Assembly (NCBI GenBank): GCA_964410285.1
Contig: CAYPFR010000002.1
Span: 1 to 64,000 of the forward strand
Length of the DNA: 64,000 bases
DNA from: Fretibacter sp964410285
GTDB taxonomy: Bacteria; Pseudomonadota; Alphaproteobacteria; Caulobacterales; Maricaulaceae
Reading direction: 5' to 3'
Of this stretch, positions 52,648-61,811 are shown one piece after another. Below the pieces are notes generated by a model, which saw nothing but the letters and a program-made list of their open reading frames with translations, had not been told where the DNA came from and made no database searches. Position 1 is the stretch's first letter. Each line of letters begins with the position of its first letter. The position numbers and the translations under genes were made by a program.

Positions 52648-53760
52648 CTAAAGGCAGCTTTCCGCCGGAACGCTCTTAAGGCCAAGGGCTTTTCCTACGG
52701 CCTCATAGGTTAATTTGCCTTCGCACACGTTTAGCCCATTTCGCAGATGCGAGTCCGCTTTCAACGCCGCTTTCCAGCCGAGCCGAGCAATATTTTTAGC
52801 ATGGCTAAGAGTCGCAGCGTTGAGCGCATAAGTTGATGTCCGCGCGACCGCACCCGGCATGTTGGCCACGCAATAATGCACCACGCCGTCAACGACATAT
52901 GTCGGATCAGCATGGGTCGTCGGCTTAGAGGTCTCAAAACAGCCACCTTGATCAATGGCGACATCTACAAGCACGGAACCATCCATCATCGTGCCCAGCA
53001 TTTCGCGGGTCACAAGCTTTGGCGCGGCGGCCCCCGGGATAAGCACCGCCCCGATCACCATATCTGCGGTTTTGACCAACTCGTTTAAAACCGCAGGGGT
53101 GGAGCGCACAACCTTCGCCGAAGCGCCAAAATGACGGGAGAGGTTTTCCATAACGACATTATCGCGGTCGAGAATTGTTACGTCTGCCTGAAGTCCCACA
53201 GCCATTTGCGCAGCATTGAACCCGACATCACCGCCGCCGATGACAATTACTTTGGCCGGCGCTACGCCCGGAACGCCGCCGAGTAAGACGCCGCGCCCGC
53301 CGCCGACTTTCTGGAGCGCCGTCGCCCCAACCTGAACCGCTAGCCGGCCCGCGACTTGGGACATAGGTTTTAGCAAAGGTAAATCACCATGGGCGTCTGT
53401 CACCGTTTCGTAGGCAATACATACAGCGCCGGATTTAATCAGCGCCTCGGTCTGCGCAGGATCAGGGGCCAAATGTAAGTAGGTGTAAAGGATTTGCCCC
53501 CGGCGTAACATAGCGCATTCTTTTGGCTGAGGCTCCTTGACCTTGATAATCATGTCAGCCTTGGCGAAGACCGTCTTTGCGTCCGGCGCAATGACCGCGC
53601 CTGCGGCTTTGTAGGCCGCATCACTTGCGCCAATACCCGCGCCTGCCTGCGTCTCTACTAAGATGTCTTGGCCTGCCTGAATGAGCTCGGCCACGGATTC
53701 AGGGGTAAGCCCCACGCGATACTCGTGAACTTTGATTTCTTTAGGTACGCCGATAAGCAC
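52648..53760 (-). CDS. ald: Alanine dehydrogenase
   Basis: Ald interconverts L-alanine and pyruvate plus ammonia with NAD. The 370-residue protein starts VLIGVPKEIKVHEYRVGLTPESV, the conserved family N-terminus, and has MSQVAGRLAVQVGA and the NAD-binding VIGGGDVGFNAAQMAVGL. The apparent longer frame (to 53901) adds 47 unrelated residues. The GTG at 53760 is preceded by a strong GGAGGG and gives the normal length of about 370. It is divergent from an Lrp-family gene, the usual arrangement with its regulator AldR. Confidence 0.93.
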   Translation of the reverse strand: MLIGVPKEIKVHEYRVGLTPESVAELIQAGQDILVETQAGAGIGASDAAYKAAGAVIAPDAKTVFAKADMIIKVKEPQPKECAMLRRGQILYTYLHLAPDPAQTEALIKSGAVCIAYETVTDAHGDLPLLKPMSQVAGRLAVQVGATALQKVGGGRGVLLGGVPGVAPAKVIVIGGGDVGFNAAQMAVGLQADVTILDRDNVVMENLSRHFGASAKVVRSTPAVLNELVKTADMVIGAVLIPGAAAPKLVTREMLGTMMDGSVLVDVAIDQGGCFETSKPTTHADPTYVVDGVVHYCVANMPGAVARTSTYALNAATLSHAKNIARLGWKAALKADSHLRNGLNVCEGKLTYEAVGKALGLKSVPAESCL

Positions 53761-53764
53761 AAGA

Positions 53765-53770
53765 CCCTCC
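53765..53770 (-). promoter_or_regulatory. Shine-Dalgarno that fixes the ald GTG start
   Basis: GGAGGG on the minus strand stands four bases before GTG 53760. It is the only strong ribosome-binding site in the region and supports the shorter 370-residue alanine dehydrogenase. Confidence 0.7.
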
Positions 53771-53890
53771 AATGTGATGGGCATATTGACTATATCTTTT
53801 TTCAAAAAAGGTCTTACGAAAAATCCTTGAAAAATGATAGTATTTTTGAATAATATATCCAAATATTTCACTATATTAGGATAATATTCT
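53771..53890. promoter_or_regulatory. AT-rich divergent ald/lrp control region
   Basis: This stretch is markedly richer in A and T than its surroundings, with runs such as TTTTTTCAAAAAAG (53797-53810) and several TATT/AATA half-sites near the lrp start. Lrp/AsnC regulators bind degenerate AT-rich palindromes, so self-regulation and ald control from this region are likely. Individual sites cannot be fixed by eye. Confidence 0.5.
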
Positions 53891-54361
53891 ATGATTGACA
53901 AAATTGATCGTAAAATTATGGATTTGCTTCAATCTGATTGCAGGCAAACCATTGCCCAAATTTCAGAGGCCGTAGGCCTCTCGCCTAGTGCTTGCCATCG
54001 CCGCATCGGCCTTTTGGAAGACCGCGGGGTCATAGAGCGCTATGCGGCGCGGCTAAATGGACATGCGCTTGGCTATGTTATGACATTTTATGTTGAGCTT
54101 TCGCTTGAAAGCCAATCGGAGAAAGCCCTGTCGAGCTTTGAGGCGGCAGCCATTGCACGGCCGGAAGTTTTAGAATGTCACTTGATGACCGGGTCCGCCG
54201 ATTACCTTCTAAAGGTCGCGGCCCCCGACACTCAAAGCTATGAGCGTATTTATCGCCGCGTGATCGCCGCCCTGCCCCATGTCAGCCGCATTCAAAGCTC
54301 ACTTGTGATGAAAACGGTTAAGCGCTGGAATGGGTACCCACCAAGACTGCAAAACGGTTAA
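53891..54361 (+). CDS. Lrp/AsnC-family transcriptional regulator (AldR-like)
   Basis: A 156-residue regulator with an N-terminal winged helix-turn-helix (IDKIDRKIMDLLQSDCRQTIAQISEAVGLSPSACHRRIGLLEDRGVIERY). The C-terminal RAM ligand-binding domain (about 75-150) contains VLECHLMTGSADYLLKVAAPD. It is divergent from ald, so alanine-responsive activation of alanine dehydrogenase is the likely role. The initial ATG at 53891 follows an AT-rich leader; the homologous core begins immediately. Confidence 0.9.
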   Translation: MIDKIDRKIMDLLQSDCRQTIAQISEAVGLSPSACHRRIGLLEDRGVIERYAARLNGHALGYVMTFYVELSLESQSEKALSSFEAAAIARPEVLECHLMTGSADYLLKVAAPDTQSYERIYRRVIAALPHVSRIQSSLVMKTVKRWNGYPPRLQNG

Positions 54362-54366
54362 GCGCG

Positions 54367-55758
54367 CTATTCTTCGCGCAGACCCCGGCTCATAGCATCC
54401 GTTGCGGGTTTTATAATATAGCTTAGGACCGAGCGTTTCTCGGTTTGCAGATACACATCCGCTGGCATGCCCGGGAGCAGGAACAAGCCGCCAAGCTTCG
54501 GAAGCTCATCTGCCGGGATTTCAATACGGGCTGAGTAATATGGCAAGCCAGATATTTGATCAATTAGGCGATCTGGTGAAGCCTGTAATACGACACCGTC
54601 AATTTCTGGCGTTGTGCGCGCATTAAAGGCACTCAAACGAAGCCGCGCAGCCTGCCCTTTATAGACCATATCAATATCGCTGGGCTGAACTTGAGCTTCA
54701 ACAATCAAGCGGTCATCTTGAGGGATGATCTGCATAATTTCTTGGCTAGGCGCGACAACTCCGCCGACCGTATTGACGAGAAGATTGTGAACTGTCCCGT
54801 GAACCGGGGAGAGCACATCAACACGGTCGCGTTGGTCTTTGGCCGTGACGGCCTGCTCTGTTAGGTCCGAAAGTTCAGTCTGCGCCGTCCGCAGTTCGGT
54901 TAGGACTTGCTCTAAACGGTCCCTTCGTAGCTGCAATATCTGGGTTTCAAGCTCACCCATCGTGCTGCGAATGCGGGCAATATCAGCGCGGTGATTAGCC
55001 ATCTCCCCCACAAGGCGGGCTTGCTCGCGCTGGACGGAATTAAACCGCGTGCGCGTGACGACACCTTTTTCAAGGCCGCGTTCAAGGTCAACCAGCTCCC
55101 CTTTAATAAGATCGGTTTGGGTTTTCTTGGACTCGATCAAGGCGTCTAGCCCGTCAATCTGATCTTCATTTTGACGCTTACGCTGACGGAGTTGCTTTAC
55201 CAGCCCAACAGACGCGATACGCCGAGCCGCAAACAGCTTTTGTTGTCCACTTACGGCCGCCTCAACAGCTGGGTTATCCATCGCCAACTCAAGGTTTGAA
55301 GGGATGGTAATAGAGGGTACGTTATCACGTTCAGCTTCAAGGCGGGCTACGCGCGCTTGGGCCTCATAAAGGCGCGTGGTCACCAGCCCTTGATTGGCAT
55401 CTATAACCGTAGGGTCAAGGCGCATGAGCACTTGGCCCTTCGTAACCACTTGACCTTCACGCACTGGAATTTCCGCAACGATACCCCCGTCCAAATGCTG
55501 AATAACCTTTGGCTTACTTTCAACGATCACCGTACCACTCGCGACAACCGCACCCTGGAGAGGCGCAAAAGACCAAAGAAGAAAAGATATAAATATCAAA
55601 AAGATAGCCGCATAACCTATCTTTAGAAATGGCAGATGCGGTTGATCATCAACCACTGGGGCCTCTAAGGTCCCGCTATCTTGCGGCATTGAAAGCCTTT
55701 GAGCGGCAGTGGGCAATAGCGGTTTGCCGTCGGGACCGATTTTAAGAGGAAGATTCAC
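54367..55758 (-). CDS. Type I secretion periplasmic adaptor (HlyD family)
   Basis: A 463-residue membrane-fusion protein. It has a short cytoplasmic N-terminus, one membrane helix (AAIFLIFISFLLWSFAPL at about 49-67) and a biotinyl-lipoyl half-domain (VIVESKPKVIQHLDGGIVAEIPVREGQVVTKGQVLMRLD). A long coiled-coil hairpin (about 140-300) follows, then a C-terminal beta domain (VLSPVHGTVHNLLVNTVGGVVAPSQEIMQIIPQDD). It links the inner-membrane ATPase to an outer-membrane TolC channel. It begins two bases after the ATPase gene, so the two form one unit. Confidence 0.92.
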   Translation of the reverse strand: MNLPLKIGPDGKPLLPTAAQRLSMPQDSGTLEAPVVDDQPHLPFLKIGYAAIFLIFISFLLWSFAPLQGAVVASGTVIVESKPKVIQHLDGGIVAEIPVREGQVVTKGQVLMRLDPTVIDANQGLVTTRLYEAQARVARLEAERDNVPSITIPSNLELAMDNPAVEAAVSGQQKLFAARRIASVGLVKQLRQRKRQNEDQIDGLDALIESKKTQTDLIKGELVDLERGLEKGVVTRTRFNSVQREQARLVGEMANHRADIARIRSTMGELETQILQLRRDRLEQVLTELRTAQTELSDLTEQAVTAKDQRDRVDVLSPVHGTVHNLLVNTVGGVVAPSQEIMQIIPQDDRLIVEAQVQPSDIDMVYKGQAARLRLSAFNARTTPEIDGVVLQASPDRLIDQISGLPYYSARIEIPADELPKLGGLFLLPGMPADVYLQTEKRSVLSYIIKPATDAMSRGLREE

Positions 55759-55760
55759 AG

Positions 55761-57695
55761 CTAGGCCCCTTGCGGCTTGGATTTCGCCGTAGAAGACTGC
55801 GGCTTGGTGTTTTGTACCCTGCGGTCTTGAGGCATATTCAGCGCCGCTAATGGACCCATTGACGCCGCCCGAGACACTGGCGCTTTGGCTGGTCTTTGAG
55901 TTTTGAAATTTTGGCTTGCGCGGCTCACAGCACTCGGCCTTGCGGCGGGTTTATTTTTGGTTTCGCCCTGGCGTTTGCCCCCTTGCGCCGCAGCGGCCTT
56001 AAGAACCTCTTCTTTGGGACCGAAGGCCATTTGGTGACCATCTTTGAGCATAAGTAAGTGATCAACCTCCGAAATTGCGCTCGGGCGGTGCGCCATAACG
56101 ATCACAGTGGAGCCTGCCTTGCGCAAGGAAATAATCGCCTTGCGAAGCGCCTTATCACCCTCTGTGTCCAAATTCGAATTGGGTTCATCAAGCACAACAA
56201 GTTTCGGGCGCCCAAAGAGCGCGCGCGCCAAACCTATCCTCTGAACTTGCCCGCCGGAAAGCACAGCGCCCCCCTCACCGATCCGGGTCTGATAGCCGTT
56301 CGCCAAACGCAGCACCATCTCGTGAACACCGGCCAATCGGGCCGCCTCCCAGACAGAGTCATCACGCGCATCTGGATTAAACCGCGCGATATTTTCTGCA
56401 ATCGTACCGTCAAATAATTCAACTCTCTGCGGGAGATAACCAATATGCGGCCCAAGCTGATCTTTATTCCATTGGTCAAAATTTGCGCCGTCAAGGCGGA
56501 TTGCGCCTTTTTGCGGCGTCCATATTCCGACAAGAAGTCTCGCCAAGGTAGATTTCCCCGAGGCGCTTGGGCCAATCACGCCAAGTCCTTGCCCGGGCTC
56601 AAGCTTAAAATTCAGGCCTGTAAGCGTGGCTTTTGCTGCGCCGGGGGGACCTGCAAAGACATTTTCGACCCGCAGTTCGCCTTTCGGCTCTGGCAGGGTG
56701 AGCGTTTCGGGCTCATCCGCCGTTAGTTCATAAAACGCGTTCAGCCGATGATAGGCATCGCGCGCTGCGTTAAATCCGCGCCACTGCCCGATCGCCATCT
56801 GAACAGGTGCCAGTGCACGGCCCAAGATGATAGACCCCGCAATCATTGCGCCAGGCGTAATAATGCCCTTGATCGCCAGAAATCCGCCAAGCCCCAAAAT
56901 TCCCGACTGCATTGTCATGCGAAAACCTTTGGTAAAAGACGAAGCCGTACCAGCGCGGTCACCCGCCAGCACAGCTTCTTTTGTGCCCAGCCTATTGAGG
57001 TGCTGCCAGCGGTTTTTCATCGCGCCCTGCATGCCCATAGCGGTAATTGCATCCGTATTACGGTGCGCTTGCTGGGCGAAGCTTTGCTCCGCGCGACGAA
57101 ATTTAAGCGCTTCTTTTTGCGGCTTTCGCGTCGCTATCTCATTATACAGCGCGCTCAAGAAGATTATGAGCGTGCCAATAATCGCCATGACGCCCAAGCT
57201 CCAATGCAGAAAAAAGATCACGGCGATATAAATAAAGACCCAAGGAATATCGAAAAAAGTACCTGGTGCATTGCCAGAAATGAATTGCCGCAATGTGCTG
57301 ACATCGGTGAGCGGCTGCGCGCGCTTCGCTGCTTGTCCTCCAAGCCCGTGCTGCATCCACGCCTCAAATGTACGCCCGCCGAGGTCGCGCTCGAACTTAT
57401 CGGCAACCCGCAATAGCACACGCGAGCGGCAAAACTCCAAAAAGCCCATAAAGGCAAACATAAGCACCATCAGGATTGACAGTGATAATAGGGTCACGCC
57501 AGAGCCACTGATTAGAACTCGGTCATAGACCTGAAGCATATAGAGCGGTCCGGTGAGCATCAGCAGGTTGATCACCATAGAGAATAGGGCAATCCCCTTC
57601 AGCGCCCCGCGCGCCGACATCACGGCCTGACCTACAACAGAGCGTAGCCCTGTCCGATCGCCTTGCGCCCCTGTTTGCTTCGTTTTTATCATCAC
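55761..57695 (-). CDS. Type I secretion ABC permease/ATPase (PrtD-like) with basic C-terminal tail
   Basis: A 644-residue protein of the PrtD/AprD/RsaD type: membrane domain (about 25-310, MVINLLMLTGPLYMLQVYDRVL...), then an ATPase with GPSASGKSTLARLLVG (Walker A), VLSGGQVQRIGLARAL (signature) and KLVVLDEPNSNLD. Beyond the normal end at about 560 there is a Lys/Arg/Pro/Ala/Ser-rich tail of roughly 80 residues, probably disordered. No C39-like peptidase domain precedes the membrane part, so a substrate with a C-terminal signal (RTX-like) is expected. None is encoded adjacent, and no TolC is present. Confidence 0.9.
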   Translation of the reverse strand: MMIKTKQTGAQGDRTGLRSVVGQAVMSARGALKGIALFSMVINLLMLTGPLYMLQVYDRVLISGSGVTLLSLSILMVLMFAFMGFLEFCRSRVLLRVADKFERDLGGRTFEAWMQHGLGGQAAKRAQPLTDVSTLRQFISGNAPGTFFDIPWVFIYIAVIFFLHWSLGVMAIIGTLIIFLSALYNEIATRKPQKEALKFRRAEQSFAQQAHRNTDAITAMGMQGAMKNRWQHLNRLGTKEAVLAGDRAGTASSFTKGFRMTMQSGILGLGGFLAIKGIITPGAMIAGSIILGRALAPVQMAIGQWRGFNAARDAYHRLNAFYELTADEPETLTLPEPKGELRVENVFAGPPGAAKATLTGLNFKLEPGQGLGVIGPSASGKSTLARLLVGIWTPQKGAIRLDGANFDQWNKDQLGPHIGYLPQRVELFDGTIAENIARFNPDARDDSVWEAARLAGVHEMVLRLANGYQTRIGEGGAVLSGGQVQRIGLARALFGRPKLVVLDEPNSNLDTEGDKALRKAIISLRKAGSTVIVMAHRPSAISEVDHLLMLKDGHQMAFGPKEEVLKAAAAQGGKRQGETKNKPAARPSAVSRASQNFKTQRPAKAPVSRAASMGPLAALNMPQDRRVQNTKPQSSTAKSKPQGA

Positions 57696-57918
57696 CTATC
57701 CGAGTCCTTATGGCTCATAGCGAAGAAACCGCGCTTTATTGGCGCATTTCCCTCTGCTGAGTGATTACAAAAGCATATCGAACCTTAAATAGCGTTAATT
57801 TCCCACAAAAACAGAGCCTTACCGTAGACCTTAGGGTTTGATTTGGATAAGAATAGCGCAATAGGTCGACTCTCACGCCGCATTGGTAGTAAGACAGCGG
57901 ACGCAAAAGGGTTTCAAC

Positions 57919-60372
57919 ATGCGGAGTGGGTCACATAATATTCAGCTCCGGTTTGACAACAGCAGGCAAAATAACCTCGCAAAAGCTATGAAATTTACGA
58001 CCGCCTCCGCCATTGCTATACTCGTTGCGTCCGTGCCGCTTGCGGCGGGCGCTCAAAGCGCGCCTGCGGGCGCAGTGACCGCAGCCGGGACAAATCGCCC
58101 CTTGCAACTGAGCGCGGATAGTCCCTTTCGCGATCCCGATATAATCTATCTTGAGGCTGATCAGCTTATCAATGAAAGCGGGGAAAACGTTTTAATCGCC
58201 GAAGGCAATGTTGAAGGACGGTATCAAGACCGAACGCTACGCGCGGACCGGGTGACCTATAATAATGAAACTGGCCAAGTTATCGCAATTGGGGACGTCG
58301 TCTTAATCGATCCCACCGGCGCAACCCAATTTGCTGACCAAATTGAGCTCTCCGGCGAGCTTGAAGCTGGCTCTGCCACGAATTTCACAGCGCGCTTTGA
58401 AGAAGGCGGGATTTTAGGCGCTTCATTTGTTGTCCGCGACAGTCAAGAGGGTGTGGAGCTTTACAATGCATATTACACAGCCTGCGAACCCTGCCGCGAC
58501 GATGCAGCAGAAGGCAAGGATCCCACGTGGCAAATAAAAGCCCGAAAAGTGAAACAAAACCCTGATCGGAATTCCATTGAATATCGGGACGCGATTTTTC
58601 AGCTCGCCGGCGTGCCTGTTTTCTACACCCCATTTCTTTCTCATCCCGATCCGAGCGCCAAACGTGCTTCTGGCCTACTTGCCCCCTTTGGCGGGATTAC
58701 GGGCGATAAAGGCTTAGGGATTGAAATCCCCTACTATTGGGCAATTGATAAATATACCGAGGCGACCCTGACCCCGCATATTTACAGCAAGGTCAATCCA
58801 TTGCTCAAGGTGGACCTGCGGCGCAAATTTTACTCAGGCGAAGTGAATATCAATGGCTCAATAACCTATGGCAGTGCCTTTGATAATAATGGCGACCCTT
58901 TTGATGATCCGACGCGCTTTACCAATCAAGACGAGGCTACAACAGGCCGCAGGCTTAGATCGCATGTATTCGCCGATGGTATATTCAGCCTCACGGACGA
59001 TTGGACAACCGGATTTGGCCTCCAAGCCGCGAGTGATGATCTTTATTTGCGGCGCTATGACCTAAATCAATTCCCCTCAGAGAGCGGCCTGTATCAATCC
59101 GCAGGCAACCGCCTTATTAGCCAAGCTTTTGCTCTGGGGCAGACGGATAATACCCGATTTTCCATCAGCACCTTCGGGTTTCAGAGCCTTCGCACCTCAA
59201 TTACGCGCAGTTCGGCCGACAGCACAATGTTCAATGTTTTCCGCGAGGATGACAGTATTTTACCAATCGCCCTGCCCAAGGTCGAACTCAATCACTTTGT
59301 GACCGATCCAGTTATCGGCGGACGAGCGGAGCTTTTCGGAGATTTGACGCTTTTGTCGCGCAAAAACGGCGAAGACTACCTTCGTGGTACGGGCGGTATT
59401 TCCTATGACAAGCGCTGGATTGCGCCGGGCGGTCTGGAGGTTAAACCTTTTGGCGAGCTACGTTATGATTATATCGAGCTAGAAACAGAAGACGGACAAT
59501 CCCGTGATTTCTCGCGCAATCTAGGGCAAGTCGGCGTTGATATTCGCTATCCATTCATCAAGCACGCCGCCGGCAGCAATATTGTGATTGAACCGCGCGT
59601 CCAAGTTACGCAAAGTTTTGGCGATGGCGAGCTTGGCAATTTCTCAGAGATTATTGGCGACGCCAGCAGCACTCAGCTTTTTCAAGACAGCATCGGTCTT
59701 GATTTTGACCGTGCTAATTTCTTTGCCAGTAATAAATCCCTTGGCTATGATTTCTGGCAAGAGGGTCTGCGAGCTGACGTCGGCGCTTCGGTTTCGGCGG
59801 ACTGGGGTAAATCGCGCGCCAGCCTGTTTCTTGGCCAAAGCTACGCAAGTGATTTTGACGACAGTTTTGCGCGCAATTCTGGCCTTGAGGGGGATAAATC
59901 TGATATTGTCGGCGAAGCCGAATATGCCTTTTCCAATAAATTCAGCCTAAAATCCCGCGTGCGCTTCGATGATGATGACGGCGAATTTCGTACAATTGAC
60001 ACTTCCTTGCGATATACGGGCGATCGGATCAAAACGAACTGGCGTTATTACCGTATTAATACAGCAAGCCCGTCTAATTCCAGCGCGACCTTGACCGTTC
60101 CCGCGGAAGAAATTTCCGGCAATATTACAGTCAAGCTCGCAAAGAATTGGAGTACGCGTTACTCGACCTATTATGACATTGATGCCGATACCGCGCGCCG
60201 CCAAGAACTTGGCTTAATCTATGATGATCAATGCACGCGCATCGAACTTTTTTATAATCAAACTCGCAACAATATTGGTGTTGTCGGAGACAATGAGGGC
60301 TTTGGCATTCGCCTTTCTTTGCTCACGCTAGGTGAATTTGCCAAATCCTCGAATAATCGTGACCGCTACTAA
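57919..60372 (+). CDS. lptD: LPS-assembly protein LptD
   Basis: LptD is the outer-membrane beta-barrel that, with LptE, inserts lipopolysaccharide into the outer leaflet. From ATG 57919 the protein has 817 residues. A signal-like segment MKFTTASAIAILVASVPLAAGAQS starts at Met 57988, so that later ATG is an equally good start. Then comes the LptA-like OstA domain (IIYLEADQLINESGENVLIAEGNVEGRYQDRTLRADRVTYN) and a large barrel containing FYTPFLSHPDPSAKRASGLLAP, a segment common in LptD. The usual surA-pdxA-rsmA neighbours are absent; it is followed by amidohydrolase genes. Confidence 0.9.
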   Translation: MRSGSHNIQLRFDNSRQNNLAKAMKFTTASAIAILVASVPLAAGAQSAPAGAVTAAGTNRPLQLSADSPFRDPDIIYLEADQLINESGENVLIAEGNVEGRYQDRTLRADRVTYNNETGQVIAIGDVVLIDPTGATQFADQIELSGELEAGSATNFTARFEEGGILGASFVVRDSQEGVELYNAYYTACEPCRDDAAEGKDPTWQIKARKVKQNPDRNSIEYRDAIFQLAGVPVFYTPFLSHPDPSAKRASGLLAPFGGITGDKGLGIEIPYYWAIDKYTEATLTPHIYSKVNPLLKVDLRRKFYSGEVNINGSITYGSAFDNNGDPFDDPTRFTNQDEATTGRRLRSHVFADGIFSLTDDWTTGFGLQAASDDLYLRRYDLNQFPSESGLYQSAGNRLISQAFALGQTDNTRFSISTFGFQSLRTSITRSSADSTMFNVFREDDSILPIALPKVELNHFVTDPVIGGRAELFGDLTLLSRKNGEDYLRGTGGISYDKRWIAPGGLEVKPFGELRYDYIELETEDGQSRDFSRNLGQVGVDIRYPFIKHAAGSNIVIEPRVQVTQSFGDGELGNFSEIIGDASSTQLFQDSIGLDFDRANFFASNKSLGYDFWQEGLRADVGASVSADWGKSRASLFLGQSYASDFDDSFARNSGLEGDKSDIVGEAEYAFSNKFSLKSRVRFDDDDGEFRTIDTSLRYTGDRIKTNWRYYRINTASPSNSSATLTVPAEEISGNITVKLAKNWSTRYSTYYDIDADTARRQELGLIYDDQCTRIELFYNQTRNNIGVVGDNEGFGIRLSLLTLGEFAKSSNNRDRY

Positions 60373-60431
60373 ACCTTTCACATTCGCCTAAAGCGCTTGC
60401 CCTGATTGCCCGCACATGATTTATTCGCACC

Positions 60432-61811
60432 ATGAAAAACCTGATGAAATTTGCGCTACTAAGCGCAGCGGCAGCGGTCTTGGCGGGCTGCGGCGGCGAA
60501 GAAAATGACAAAGATACAAAGACAGAAAAGACCGATAAATCTGCGGCTTTTGCGTCTACCTATCAACCCCTGCCCTCTGAGGCGACCTTCATCACCAATG
60601 CGCACATTATCGACGGCGCGGGCGGAGAAATTGAGTCCGGCTCTATTCTGATTACCAATGGGCGTATTACTGCGATTGGCGAGACGATAGACGCGGGCAG
60701 TGCAGCAATTACTATCGATGCTGGCGGAAAATATGTCACGCCCGGCATAATTGATATTCACTCCCATCTGGGGAACTACCCCTCCCCTAGTGTTCGCGCG
60801 CATGGCGATGGCAATGAAGTCACAAGCCCTGTGACCTCGGAGGTTTACGCTGAGCACGGGGTATGGCCGCAGGACCCCGGCTTTGATGAAGCCTTGGAGG
60901 GGGGCGTCACCACGCTTCATATTTTACCCGGCTCGGCCAATCTATTTGGCGGGCGCGGCGTAACCCTTCGCAATATCGCCTCTCGGACTGTACAGGGTAT
61001 GAAATTCCCCGGCGCGCCTTATACGCTAAAGATGGCTTGCGGAGAGAACCCAAAACGTGTTTACGGCAGCAAAGGCGGCCCCGGTTCGCGCATGGGCAAT
61101 GTGGCTGGATACCGCAAAAACTGGATCAAAGCACAGGCCTATAAGAAGAAACGCGATAAGGGCGGGGACGATTTCAAACGCGATCTACAACTAGAGACCC
61201 TCGCCGATGTTCTGGACGGGAAAATCCTCGTACAAATGCATTGTTACCGCGCCGATGAAATGGCGCAGATCCTCGATATCGCCAAAGAGTTTGATTACAA
61301 AGTTACGACCTTCCATCATGCCATTGAGGCTTATAAAATTGGTGATATCCTTGCCGAAGCTGACACATGCGCGGCGATGTGGGCCGATTGGTATGGCTTC
61401 AAAATGGAGGCATATGACACCATTCGGGAAAATATCCCGTTTGTGCATGCCCAAGGGGCCTGTGCCATGATCCATTCGGATAGTGATTTGGGCATCCAAA
61501 AGCTCAACCAAGAAGTGGCGAAAGCATGGTCAGATGGCAATCGTGCGGGGCTAAACATCTCCCGCGCCGAAGCGTGGAAATGGATGACCTATAACCCCGC
61601 CAAGGCCCTTGGCATTTTGGAAGATGTTGGCTCCCTTGAGGTAGGCAAGCGCGCCGATCTGGTGCTGTGGTCCGCAGAACCGTTCTCGACCTATGCTCGG
61701 CCTGAGAAGGTCCTGCTTGATGGGGCGCTTGTCTTTGATAAAGCCGCAGGCATTAAGCCCATTTCTGATTTCCGCTTAGGACAAAATTATACAGGAAAGG
61801 CAGACCAATAA
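60432..61811 (+). CDS. Exported amidohydrolase-family lipoprotein
   Basis: A 459-residue protein with lipobox LAGC (Cys20) and a charged linker, then an imidazolonepropionase-like amidohydrolase. The metal ligands expected for the family are visible: HSH in GIIDIHSHLG, His in ILVQMHCYRADE, the HH of VTTFHHAIEAYKIGD and the Asp in AMIHSDSDLG. Substrates cannot be told. The next gene, a related protein without these ligands, starts on its last stop base, so the two are made together as a pair. Confidence 0.85.
   Translation: MKNLMKFALLSAAAAVLAGCGGEENDKDTKTEKTDKSAAFASTYQPLPSEATFITNAHIIDGAGGEIESGSILITNGRITAIGETIDAGSAAITIDAGGKYVTPGIIDIHSHLGNYPSPSVRAHGDGNEVTSPVTSEVYAEHGVWPQDPGFDEALEGGVTTLHILPGSANLFGGRGVTLRNIASRTVQGMKFPGAPYTLKMACGENPKRVYGSKGGPGSRMGNVAGYRKNWIKAQAYKKKRDKGGDDFKRDLQLETLADVLDGKILVQMHCYRADEMAQILDIAKEFDYKVTTFHHAIEAYKIGDILAEADTCAAMWADWYGFKMEAYDTIRENIPFVHAQGACAMIHSDSDLGIQKLNQEVAKAWSDGNRAGLNISRAEAWKWMTYNPAKALGILEDVGSLEVGKRADLVLWSAEPFSTYARPEKVLLDGALVFDKAAGIKPISDFRLGQNYTGKADQ

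Noticed and set aside
53796..53810. CTTTTTTCAAAAAAG as a terminator
   Set aside because: It lies between two divergent promoters and has a stem of only A-T pairs; more likely part of the Lrp-binding region.
53761..53901. 47-residue N-terminal extension of alanine dehydrogenase
   Set aside because: Family members start at the VLIGVPKEI point, and a strong Shine-Dalgarno precedes GTG 53760; the extension is the AT-rich regulatory region.
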